In this document: positions 1-31,772 of the stretch, in pieces
Layout of the letters: every line of letters begins with the position of its first letter
Position numbering within the stretch: the stretch's first letter is position 1
DNA from: Monoplex corrugatus
Taxonomy: Eukaryota > Mollusca > Gastropoda > Littorinimorpha > Ranellidae
DNA length: 64,000 bases
Direction of reading: 5' to 3'
NCBI GenBank assembly: GCA_030674185.1
Contig: CM060308.1
Coordinates: 41,286,857 to 41,350,856 of the forward strand
Program-made: the position numbers and the translations under genes
The notes under the pieces: generated by a model
The model's database searches: none
Told to the model about the DNA's origin: nothing
What the model saw: only the letters and a program-made list of their open reading frames with translations

Positions 1-436
1 CAAAATCTGCTGGCAGTTTTTGATTTGCATTCGTACCGCATCTGGTAGCTATGCCATGTCTTTTTTTCCATCGATTCACCCACTGATCTGAAGCAGCGAA
101 ACCATCAACATTCAATCCTCCTGCTATTGAAACAGCTTTACTCTTTAAATCTTTGTTTCTGACCGCGCGCCCCTCAGCTCGCTCCTCTTCAAAAAACTGA
201 AAAAGTCTCTGATCTAAATCTATAGATCTAACCTTTCTTCCTGGGTGCAGCTTTCGCTTGGCCTTTTCTTTTCCGATTCGATGATCCTCTAGAATGTCTC
301 GATTCCCAAGCCAATCTTGTATCCGTCTTCTGTCTACCCCAAACTCCCATCCAGTTCGGCTCAGGGAACCATTTCGGTCGAGGTATTCTAGGGCTTGCAG
401 CTTGAACTCAACCGTGTAGGATCTCTTCCGCGGCAT
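1..436 (-). CDS. Pogo/Tigger-type transposase, N-terminal part (runs off window)
   Basis: Reading leftward from an ATG at 436-434, 145 codons are open without a stop to the window edge. The product starts MPRKRSYTVEFKLQ and has a Brinker/psq-like helix-turn-helix at about residues 5-45 (key segment GVDRRRIQDWL). It is followed by a basic linker and a CENP-B-type HTH region at about residues 75-140 (DLDQRLFQFFEEER, then DQWVNRWKKRHGI). This order is that of Tigger-like pogo-superfamily transposases. The DDE catalytic domain would lie left of the window, so intactness cannot be judged. The reading frame is clean over all visible codons, suggesting a fairly young copy. Confidence 0.85.
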   Translation of the reverse strand, partial: MPRKRSYTVEFKLQALEYLDRNGSLSRTGWEFGVDRRRIQDWLGNRDILEDHRIGKEKAKRKLHPGRKVRSIDLDQRLFQFFEEERAEGRAVRNKDLKSKAVSIAGGLNVDGFAASDQWVNRWKKRHGIATRCGTNANQKLPADF

Positions 437-540
437 GTTTTTCAGTGGAGAAAAGAAGGGCGATCACTCGAACCATATCCTTTAAATTGCGATCGAGTTA
501 AGCCCCTCTCCTGAAGAAAAAGTTCTTGAACTTGCTATCT

Positions 541-567
541 GTGTATGTGTGTGTGTGTGTGTGTGTT

Positions 568-650
<83 letters not shown>

Positions 651-735
651 TGGGCGTGCGTGCGTGCGTGCGTGCGTCGTGCGTGCGTGCGTGCGTGCGT
701 GCGTGTGTGTTTGGTGTGTGTGTGAGAGAGAGAAT
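541..735. repeat. (TG)n / (CGTG)n compound microsatellite
   Basis: Pure TG tract followed by CGTG tetranucleotide runs and a short GA tail. It sits in the 5' leader of the left-edge transposon. All reading frames over it are low-complexity and not counted as genes. Confidence 0.95.
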
Positions 736-1007
736 GTGTGTGAAAAAACACATAAAAAATAAAGAGGGGGGGGGGGGTGAAGCCAAAGTTGGGGGTGCGC
801 GTTTACAAGGTAGTGTACCCTTTGCACGAAATTGGGGCCTAAGTCGGGGGGTGCCGGTTTACTAATGATGCCGTTTTACTAGGGATTTTACGGTAGTTTA
901 GAATGTAAAAAACATTCATCTGTACATACTAAAAAATTACCTGCCTTTTATTCACACGATTGATGTTTATAGATATATATATATCTAAATGTATTCTTTC
1001 ACTCCCT

Positions 1008-2215
1008 AGTGCTGTGCTGCTTGTGCTATGTTGCCTTTATTTTGCTGTGTTGCCTTTGTTGTGCTATGTTACCTATGCCATGTTCCCTTTGTTATGCTAT
1101 GATGCCTTATGTTATGCTATGTTGCCTTTGTTGTGCTATATTGCCTTTGATATACTATGTTGCCTGTGCTTTGATGCCTTTGTTGTTCTATGTTGCCTGT
1201 GCTGTGATGCCTTTGTTGTGCTGTGTTGCCTGTGCTATGGTACCTTTGTTATGCTATGTCACCTTTGTTGTGCTGTGTTGCCTTTGTTGTGCTGTGATGC
1301 CTTTGTTGTGCTATGTTGCCTTTGTTATGCTCTGTCACCTTTGTTCTGCTTTGTCACCTTTGTTGTGCTGGTGTTGTGTTGCCCTTGTTGTGCTATGTTG
1401 TCTTTGTTGTGCTGTGTTGCCTTTGTTGTGCTGGGTCACCTTTGTTATGCTATGTCACCTTTGTTTTGTTATGTCACCTTTGTTGTGCTTGTTGCCTTTG
1501 TTGTGCTGTCACCTTTGTTGTTCTGTGGTGCCTTTGTTGTGCTGTGTCACCTTTGTTGTGTTGTGTTGTCTGTGCTGTGTTATGTTGCCTTTGTTGTTCT
1601 GTGTTGCTTTTGTTGTGCTCTGTCACCTTTGTTGTGCTGTGTTGCCTTTGTAGTTCTATGTCACCTTTGTTGTTCTTCGTTGCCTTTGTTGTGCTATGTC
1701 ACCTTTGTTGTGCTGTGTTGCCTTTGCTGTGCTATGTCACCTTTGTTGTTCTATGTTGCCTTTGTTGTGTATGGTGCCTTTGTTGTGCTCTTTTGCTGTA
1801 CTGTGATACCTTTGTTGTGCTGTGTTGCCTTTGTTGTGCTGTGTTGTCTGCGTTGCCCTGTGCCATGGTGCCTTTGTTGTGCTATGTCACCTTTGTTGTG
1901 CTGTGTTGCATTTGTTGTGCTATGTTGCTGGTGCTGTGTTGCCTTTGTTATGCTGTTGCCTTTGTTGTGCTATGTTGCCTTATGCTGAGTTGCCTGTGCT
2001 GTGGTGCCTTTGTTGTGCTGTGTTGCCTTTGTTATGCCATGTTGCCTGTGCTGTGATGCCTTTTTATGCTAAGTTGCCTGTGCTGTGATGCCTTTGTTAT
2101 GCTATGTTGCCTTTGTTGTGCTATGTTGTCTGTGCCAGTTTCTTTATTGCACTGTTGCCTGTGCTGTGCTGTTGGTGGTTTGCAATGTTGCCTGTGCATT
2201 ATGGTGTGCTGCCTT
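1008..2215. repeat. 19-bp minisatellite, about 60 units
   Basis: Degenerate tandem copies of a 19-bp unit close to TTGTTGTGCTRTGTTGCCT, with common TCACC and GATGCC variants. The + strand is rich in T and G and almost free of stops, so frames stay open for hundreds of codons. Because 19 is not a multiple of 3, the same Cys/Leu/Val-rich peptide pattern appears in each frame with a 57-bp period, which marks it as repeat rather than gene. It lies just upstream of the first visible ATG2 exon, presumably in an intron. Confidence 0.95.
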
Positions 2216-2254
2216 GCCTGATTCCTTGGCCGTCATCCCCCACCAACCACTCAG

Positions 2255-23032
<20,778 letters not shown>

Positions 23033-24349
23033 CACTGAAAATGGCTTCCAGCTTTTTTTTTTTTTTTGGAAGAGCGTTTCGTAGCTTCTTTCTGTTTGTA
23101 AAGGGGTGTTTCATGGCTTCCTTTTCCATTTGTGAGGGACATTTTGCTTATTTTCGCTACACTTCTGTGTTACCAACTTAGTCATGTGGTCCACTTTAAA
23201 TGTACTAATTTTTCATCTTCAATCAGTTTCTTATATTTACTGGTTTAGTTTAGTTTGTAGTTCAAGAATTGTGAAGTTATTGATTTCATGTATTAACTGG
23301 CATTTTTAGTTTAAACTTGGAGTTACCATTTATTCATTGAAATACTTTTGTTTATCCATGGACTGTAGTTCCTATTAAAGACTGTGGAAGGGTGGGGAAG
23401 AAATGTGAAAATACTAGAATTTTGTTTGAATAATCTTAAAGTGTTTTGCAATGAAGACAGAAGTCAGCACGGCAAGTTTGCAAAGTTGTGCCTCTTGTGT
23501 AATTTATGTATGGATGTAAGTTCAAAGAAACTTTGGTTGACTGAAATTTGATACACAGGTGTAGGCACATACATGTAGAGCTCGTCAATGTTGCTTGAAC
23601 TATGCTCATGAACTATGCTGAACAAGTGAAGTGAATATTGTGAACATGAACATCTCAATCAAAATGTTTTTGCACACTGTCACTCATACACTTGTGAAGA
23701 TTTTGTCAGTTGCTTGTTAATTGCAAATTATGAAAATGGCCATGATTTTGTGGAACAGTTGTTGTTTTGGTGGAGCAGAACGAGTGAATGTTACCGTTTT
23801 CGTTTTTGGTGATGGTACATACACAGGTAAACAGTATGAATAATATTTTGACACACAAAAGTTATCTTTCTCTACATTGTGTACAGTCATTTTCCCAGCA
23901 ACATGATCCATGAAATTGTTTTGGATTTACTGTTCACATAATGTTGATCGGTTGTTTTTTCTTTAAAGTATGTATGTGAATCTGCTCCCGGTGTTTGTTT
24001 TAGATGTGCAGTTCTATGTAAAACTTACTTTCATTTATAATTCTGAAGAATTATCACTTTGTTCTTTCTCATCTGTTTGTTAAGACACTCATGTCATATA
24101 TAATTTTATCCACTTGAACAAATTTACTAGGTTACACACATACAGTGCTCCACTCAACACCACAAAGTGTGTAAAGTATCAGTTCAGATAATCTGATGTC
24201 TTTGTTGTTGTTATGATTATTGTTTGTTGTTACTATTGCTGCTTTTGAAAAATTCAATTTTTTTTCCTTTCTTAATTGATTGAGATATTAGAAAAACATG
24301 TCTTTTTATGTATGTGAAGTTACCATAATTAAGAGTTAGGTCTAATGTT

Positions 24350-24660
24350 GTATTGGGACACCTCTGTGGGTGTGGTAGTCAGTTTGATAAACATCAAACT
24401 TCCAGTTGGAATGTCCTGGTTTGATCTAAGAGACCTATGTCTGGCTTTGATCCGTCTTGATATCTGTGCCTAGTGGATAAAGGGTGGAGACTTTAAAATT
24501 TCCCAGGGCAACAGGTGTGCTAACCTGTCAGTGCCTAAACCCTCTTCACAGAATATCAAATATGCAGATTAAAATTGTAAATTGTGTTGGTGGCTGGCTT
24601 ATGGAAACACAAAAACACCAATGTGCACACCCACCAAAAATGTAAATTGTGCAACAAAAT
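24350..24660 (+). mobile_element. tRNA-derived SINE fragment
   Basis: Contains TGGGTGTGGTAGTCAGTTTG, GTCCTGGTTTGATCTAAGAG (box-B-like), GCCTAGTGGATAAAGG, TAACCTGTCAGTGCC and TATGGAAACACAAAAACACC. The last two blocks recur at 57500-57640. Confidence 0.55.
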
Positions 24661-24681
24661 AGTAGAATGGGCTCATCTTGC

Positions 24682-24798
24682 TTAACCTTTTGAATTAACC
24701 TTTTGAATCTTGCACCCTGTCCACCAGCATCCTGCATTGTCAACCATGCTAGCAAAAACTTTCAGTTGGTGGATAGGGTGCGGGAGTCAAAGGGTTAA
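24682..24798. mobile_element. TTAA fold-back MITE, family 1
   Basis: Ends in GCGGGAGTCAAAGGGTTAA. The left end is decayed (TTAACCTTTTGAA, duplicated at 24695). The core CACCCTGTCCACCAGCATCC and its complement-like TTGGTGGATAGGGTGC form the arms. Confidence 0.7.
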
Positions 24799-26176
24799 CA
24801 GCTCGAGTTCTCCATGCTCCACCACAAAAATAGGATAATATGTGGCGACTTCAAATAGGAGGATAGAGCTGTATAAAAAAAAAAGATTTATATAATAATC
24901 TCTGCGTGGTGAGTGTAGTAGTACTTTAGTAGACCAAAAACAAATCTGTTGATAGTGGAACTGCTTGAAAGAAATGATGTACTTGATGCAATTTTCATGT
25001 TGTCTCTAATGAGTTCTTCTTGTCCCCCCAATTTTACTCTTTGAAATGTGTACTGAGAAGTTCATAGCATCCACACATTTCAGTGACTGTGCATTTCAAT
25101 TACAAATGGTTTTGTGACTTGTAAGACCTTGCCTAATAGTATGCAAGTAGGTTCAGAATGGTGGTGCATGTTCCAGTGGAGATCCATCTGTATACAAGGA
25201 GTATGAGTGGTGTTATGCAGCTTATTGTCATTTCAGTATGCTGTTCTGTGTCATTGCAAGTAGTTGTGAGCACCTGTGTCGACCATTGCTTGCAAGATTT
25301 GTACAAGTATTGCAGTCCATTGTGCCACTGCTGTTTATATTACTTCAGATATAAATAACCGTAACATTTTTGCTTGATGATTGCAAGGCAGCGATTGTGT
25401 GCAACATGTCGGAAACGTTTCAAGAGTGATTTGCATGTTGAATGAAACATTGGCTGTTATGGGTAGGGCCATATTAAGTGTGTGACATATTTGAGTGAAG
25501 GTCAAATGTCTTGTGAATCTGATCAAAGGTGAAGTGTGTTCTTTACTTGTTTCATTTGTTTAATAAAAAGCAAAACAAAAACAAAATGTTTTGTGTATGT
25601 GATGGATACAAATGTTTAAAATATTGCAGTTGATTTTCATTAAATTAACAAAACATGATTGGCGCAGATCTGTCAGATGACTGTCATAGCAAAAAACAAG
25701 ATAAAAACATCAGGCATACCAAAAACACCACATATCTGTCAAATGACCCCTGTCAAGCATAGCAAACACACACGCACTCAAGCAGCAACAACAAAGTCAA
25801 GAGGTATTATCCCTTTGACTGACAACCTGATAGATATAAAAAAGACCATGCACGTCATTTTGATTATTAAATTTATTGATAATACAACAAACATGTGTAA
25901 AAAGCAACAACAACAGATACTCATACAATGCTAACAAAGTAACAGCTGCAAGAACACAATGCACAAGTTCCTGACTACTCCACTGCGTACAGTGCAACAC
26001 TCTTTGGATGGTGTAACTTGTTCACATTAGCTCAAACTTTGTACACACAAAAATACAAATTTCATGGGGTTGTAGAGATTGTTTCACATCAATCCATGAT
26101 GCGAGTCTGGGTGTATGGTTTGAGCAGATGTGTCAAAAGTTAGTTCTGGAGTGTAATCATGAATGCATGGATATCT

Positions 26177-26182
26177 TTTATT
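26177..26182 (-). terminator. Possible poly(A) signal of homeobox gene 1
   Basis: AATAAA on the - strand about 300 bp past the stop codon. A second AATAAA lies at 25872-25877. The choice is not determined. Confidence 0.35.
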
Positions 26183-26482
26183 TAGGCACCTTTTTATGGA
26201 CATAACTTTCCCAAACTTGGGAGTTTTAATCATTACTATCACACAACGGGTTGATAAACTTTCCTTAACCTGGGAGTTTTAATCATAACTATCACACAAC
26301 AGGTCCATAAAACCAACTTAGCATCAAAAGAATAATTTTACACTTCTGTTTTCTTCCAGGTTGCCTTGTTTTAGTTTGTAAGTTTTTTTTATATTAGAAG
26401 TGCCAGAGAGGATCTGACAGTGGCAACAGCTCCAGCTCTCATTTCCTTTTCTATTAACATTACACAGATTGATCTCAATACT

Positions 26483-27725
26483 TCATTTGGCGTAATCTGA
26501 TGTGGATGTGATCTCTTCTTCCGTGGACTGACTGACTGTTATAACATCCACATCTTCAGACTCTTCCCTTATGCTTGGCAACATTTTGTACTGGAACAAG
26601 TCATCCCTGGCCAGGGTGACTGGTGCCGTCTTAGCAGTTTCTGCTGGCAAAATGCTGGACCCTGCCTGGAGTTCTGCATACTGTAAAGTTGATGTGGACA
26701 AGCTTGGAAAGGGTGGATGGACAGTTTTAGGGTAGCTTGGATCCAGTGTCCTCTCTGCAGGGTTCGGTAAACTTGATGTCCAGACAGGGGTGCTGGTGGA
26801 GTTTAAGCATAGCCCACAAGTACAAAACGACTGGGGAGTGGATGGTGTTACAATCTGAGAACAGTACTGCATTCTGTTAGATGTATGGTCATTTGATTTT
26901 GACATGCCGTCAGCTTCAGTTTCACTGGATGTTTCCTTATTCTTTGTCAGAGAGCTGGACAGAATGGCCACTTCAGAGTAGGAACCAGGATGCTGTGTTG
27001 CTTGGCTTTGTTCAGTAGCTTTGGGCAGTGTAAGGGAAGTCACTGGTCTTGGAGGACCAGGAATAACAGGACAGCTGTGAAAAACTGCAGATGACCCATA
27101 CTTAGTTACAGGACATTCCAAAGTGGCAGCTGCTGTTGGGTGCACCAAGACTGGCAACCCTTGTCCTGCTGACAAGCAGTGTGAAGGCTTGTTGTAGAAC
27201 AGATAGGTGGGGGTAGGTGCTGGCTTCTCAAAGGCAGACTTAGTGTAGGACAGAGACATAGCCGTGTTCATGTTTCTCTCCTTGGATCTACCTCCAGTTG
27301 AACTCTGCCTCACTGCCTGAGTCATGTCAGGAGGACATAATGGAGGCAATACTGGCAAACTGTAGGCACAGCTGTGCCACTGGGAAGTAGAATAAGCAAA
27401 AGGTAGACAAGAGGGAAGTGGTGACCCGTTCAACCAGTTGAAGGATGCAGGCAGGCTCCAGCTGGCTGTCAGAGAAGGTAGACCCCAGCGATATTCGCCC
27501 ATATTCTGGCCCATGTCTCCAAACAAGGGATGAGGTGTGGACATAAGGCACAGTGAAGAGGAGGATGAGGGACTGGGTAGAATGGGGGACAATGAGGGGG
27601 AGCTCAATGATGCAGTGGTCATCAGTGGAAAAAGGGAAGGTATTATGGGTTTTGGTGAAGAAATGGCAACCTCTGGCACCTGAATACTGCTTCCAATGGT
27701 CAATGCTGGAGAGCGGCAATCCATC
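26483..27725 (-). CDS. Homeobox gene 1, exon 4 (C-terminal region and stop)
   Basis: 413 codons after acceptor ACTGTTAG. Ser/Pro-rich from MDCRSPALTIGSS to the stop after STSDYAK. No known domain recognised. Confidence 0.85.
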
Positions 27726-30029
27726 CTAACAGTTAAACAAATATGAGTAAAAAATTTTAAAAAGTCAGTATTCTTAAAACAATTCCTTTCACTTCTTCTG
27801 TAATTATTTCATGCCACAATACAATGGGAGTAACATTCCATGTTTAGCACCAAGTGTTCTATACTCGGTATCTATTATAACCATTGATCCGACTCATAAT
27901 TTTCTCTGCAATCCATATTCTTATCAATACATGTGGTGCTAAATAAAGAATTTTTAATAAAAATCACAGGTGATAGCAAGATTATGTATAAGAAAATGTT
28001 AATTTTTAATGAAAAATAAATGTTGTGAATAGTTATTAAGTGCACTTATTTTAGACTGCATTCAAATTTTGTGGCTTACTGTTGAAGATCTAAAACAATC
28101 ACTATGCACCAGCCATTCAGAACAATCTTCAAACTACAAACATAGATCAATCTCAGTCAATTTTAAATAGTTGGGATTCTTAATAAACTGAACATTTCAC
28201 CCAAATTTAGCTAAAAGTCATCTATAAAGTCATCTACGAACAGCCAAGAAATGTCCACCCAAATCCATTTTGCCTTTTCAGTAATGGTCATTCAAATGGC
28301 AAGATGCATAGTCATAATCTGCCAACAATCTTTCTATGAACATCTAAGAAATTCTGCCAACATATTCTTAAACCACGTATGTACATACACATGTTGCCTT
28401 TTGCAGATTGCAGCCAGCCACATTTTCTAAAACACAGATTTAAACAATTTTTACAATGCTAAGGAACAGCTGTAAATCTAAAATGTCTGACCTGGATGCA
28501 GTAGTAGTTGACCTGTGACATCCCTCAGCAGCTGTCTCCTCTTTGTCAGGCAGCATGGCCCGACTGCCACGAGTGTGCAGGTCACCTGTCAAACCTTGAC
28601 TTTTGCGAAGACGCCAACGACGATTCTGAAACCACACCTACCAAATCTCTGTTAAAATATGTCTTTCATTTAATGTAGTAAAAAGGAAAAGACTGTCCCA
28701 TAAATCTGATTCGTAGTGGGTTGAGGTGATAGAGACCTGAATTTTTCTTGGGTTTAGTATCATGATGGCAGTGTATTTCCCCTCCTTCATGATTGTATCT
28801 TCCCCAACCGTGGAAAGAGTCAGGTACCCACACAGACAATGGGTAGAGTGGAAGGCAGCAGATGCACATTAGAAATATCCAGCAGAATTGGCAAAGCTAA
28901 AACAGCATTCAAAAAAATGAAAAGAATTCTTACAAACAAATGCCTATCAACTGACACTGGGTGGAGAGTTCTTCAGTGTTATATAGAACCAACACTGTTG
29001 TACGGATGTGAAGCCTGGGCAGTCAACAAGCAAAGTCAGAACAAGATTGAGGCAGCTGAAATGTTTCTAAGAACAATGGTAAGTGTTTCATGGACAGCAA
29101 AGGTAACATATGAAGAACAATGCTGAGTGTTTCATGGACAGCAAAGGTAACATCAGTCTTGATAGAAGTAAACACAAAATGAACATGAATGCAGACCATT
29201 AGTAAAAGACAAGCAACATTTACAGGGAAATGTCATGAGAAATTTGAGCACCCAGTCACAACAGGAATCTAGAGGGAAAAAGAGCACCAGGTAGACCCAA
29301 GGAGAAAATACTAGTTCTGGAGAGTGGATGAGGACAAAATGGGTAGGAGATATGCTTGCAGCAACAAGATTCATATGGAGGGCCATGATCATCAACTCCA
29401 TGCAGCACAGTACATGATGATGATGATAATGATGGCAGCAGAATGCATGAAGTTTTTTCCAAGCTAGACTTACTTTGTTTTCAACTAGTTTCAATTTTTT
29501 TCATGTTACAATGACATGTGAATACATCATCAAATATGTATATATATGTAACACACACACACACACACATATACAGTGGAGTCCATTAATAACGACAACT
29601 GTAATAACGAGAACACTATAGTAACGAGACATTTTTCAATCCCCGTTTTTTATCCTTCTTAATCTTTAAGAATAAACCATTGGGTTTAACGAGAGTTAGT
29701 GGATAATCATCTCGGTAATAACGAGAGATTTTCTATCCTTCCTGGTCACAAAAGTTCTCGCCACTCGCCCCACCCCCACCTCGTCGTCAAGTTCCCGGTA
29801 GGGCACATCTCGTGGTGGCCGGTAACAAAGAAAAACAACGAAAGGCGCGTCCTTGTGCGGTGTGTAATCAAGGGATACTAACGATTAATTATGAACACAT
29901 CAACGGCGCCGGTGCCAAGATTATTTCCCTTTGTTTCCCTTGGTAAATTCGTCATTTGGGAATAACGAGAACTCGGCAATAGCGAGAAAATGTGCCTGGG
30001 CCGTCCGCTCTCGCTACAACAGAGTTTCA

Positions 30030-30077
<48 letters not shown>

Positions 30078-31688
30078 TCCTAATCATAATTTAAGGGCCA
30101 CTTCTTCCTTCCTCTCTAATTTTAAGTTGAAATAATTGACAATGTTTAGAATTGATTCTATGTTTTATTTCATCATTTCCACACCTGTTTTGGAAAAAGA
30201 AATTAGCACAATGACCCATTAGTGAACAGCACATGCATTTAAAGGAACATCCCCCCCTTTTCAAAAAACAGAAAGTGTCAGATTTGGCCAATCTGTTTTC
30301 AATATCGCGTGTGTCCGCCCCGAGCCTGGATGCATGCTTCACAGCGCCGATGCATCGACCCCACAAGGGTACGGAGTGTGTCCTGAGGGATGGCCGCCCA
30401 CTCGATCTGCAGGATGTCGACCAGCCTGGCCAGGGTGCCCGGTGGGGGGTGGTTGTCCCTGATGCGCCTCCCGAGCACATCCCAGAGGTGTTCAATTGGG
30501 TTCAGGTCAGGTGAGCACGCTGGCCAGGCCATACGGACGACTTCATGCTGCTCCAGGAAGTCGGTCACAAGGCGTGCTCGATGCGCAGGTGCATTGTCGT
30601 CCTGGAAGATGGCGCCTTGACCAAGGTCCACAAGCGCAGGCAGTGCCACGGCCGCCAGAACCTCGTCCCGGTACCGGACCCCGTTCAGGATGCCGTCAAT
30701 GGGGAGCAGGGGGGTCCGGGTACCACGGCTCATGCCACCCCACACCATCACCGACCCGCCGCCGTACCGGTTATGCTCTTGGACAGTGGCGTCAGCGAAC
30801 CTCTCCCCTTGACGTCGCCACACCCGAGCCCGGCCATCGTTAAAGGTCAGGGTGAACCTGGACTCATCCGAAAACAAGACCCGGGCCCACTGTTGCCTTG
30901 TCCAGGTCACGTGCTCCCTGGCCCAGGTCATGCGGCGCACTCTGTTGACCGGTGACAGCACGGGTCGGACGGCCGGTCTCCGTGACCTCAAGTTTGCCTC
31001 ATGTAGCCGTCTTCTCACCGTGCTGCAGCTGATGTTAGCACCTGTTGCGTCCCTCAGCTGACCCCTCAAGGTCACCGCAGTGGATGCCCTTTCCCTCAGG
31101 ACGGAGAGGGCAAGGTAGCGGTCTTGCTGTCTTGTTGTTAGTCTGGGTCGACCCGTGTGACGCCTTTCCTGGACTGCTCCAGTCTCATTGAAGCGCTCCA
31201 GCAGTCTCTGGATTGTGGAATGCGACACTTCAAGTCGTCTAGCAACTTCCCGCTGCGCTAGGCCTTCATCAAGCAGAGCGAGGGCTCTCCCCCGCTGCTC
31301 ATCCGTCATCCGTCGTCTTGCAAGCATGGTTAAAACGAACCAAGAACGGGTCCTTTTTATCCTTGTCTGCGGGCAACTTTGGCTGGAGTAGTGTTCAAAA
31401 AGGGCTTGCCTTGCACGTGCAAAGCGAATTTTGTCGCTACCTTGCCTGCGTCGTCAGAGAGACCCTGCTGAAGATTCGACAATTTCGTGTGGAAATTGTC
31501 TTCCTTGGGCCGCCCATTGCAAATCGGCAAATCCCCAAACACGTGCCAAAAGGAAACTGCAATGTTGTCTGAGCTCTTATCCATTCAGTTACGGCAACGA
31601 ATTGGAGAAAAGAGTAAGAGAAAATAGGTTATTTCTCCTTTCAAAAATTGACTCAAAAACGTTCCTGGCCCTTCAATAATGACGTGTA

Positions 31689-31772
<84 letters not shown>

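Larger units (their letters stand above)
1..893 (-). mobile_element. Right (5') end of pogo/Tigger-type transposon
   Basis: Includes the transposase start and its 5' leader. Near 850-893, read on the - strand, the sequence begins CCGTAAAATCCCTAGTAAAA next to a TA dinucleotide (894-895), as expected for a pogo/Tigger end with TA target duplication. The related motifs GGTTTACTA and CGTTTTACTA just inside look like subterminal repeats. The other end is outside the window, so this boundary is inferred. Confidence 0.45.
23033..25567 (+). other. Probable ATG2 3' UTR
   Basis: No reading frame of note. ATTAAA occurs at about 23375 and AATAAA at 25562-25567, followed by an A-rich stretch, so either could be the cleavage signal. 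The interval contains a SINE and a TTAA MITE at 24.35-24.80 kb, which would be transcribed if the distal site is used. The extent is inferred. Confidence 0.4.

Noticed and set aside
960..2088. Long Cys/Leu/Val-rich reading frames (up to about 340 codons)
   Set aside because: They are the translation of a 19-bp minisatellite and appear in more than one frame with a 57-bp period.
30390..30955. Plus-strand reading frames of 76-136 codons across the Tc1 element
   Set aside because: Antisense shadows of the GC-rich transposase gene.
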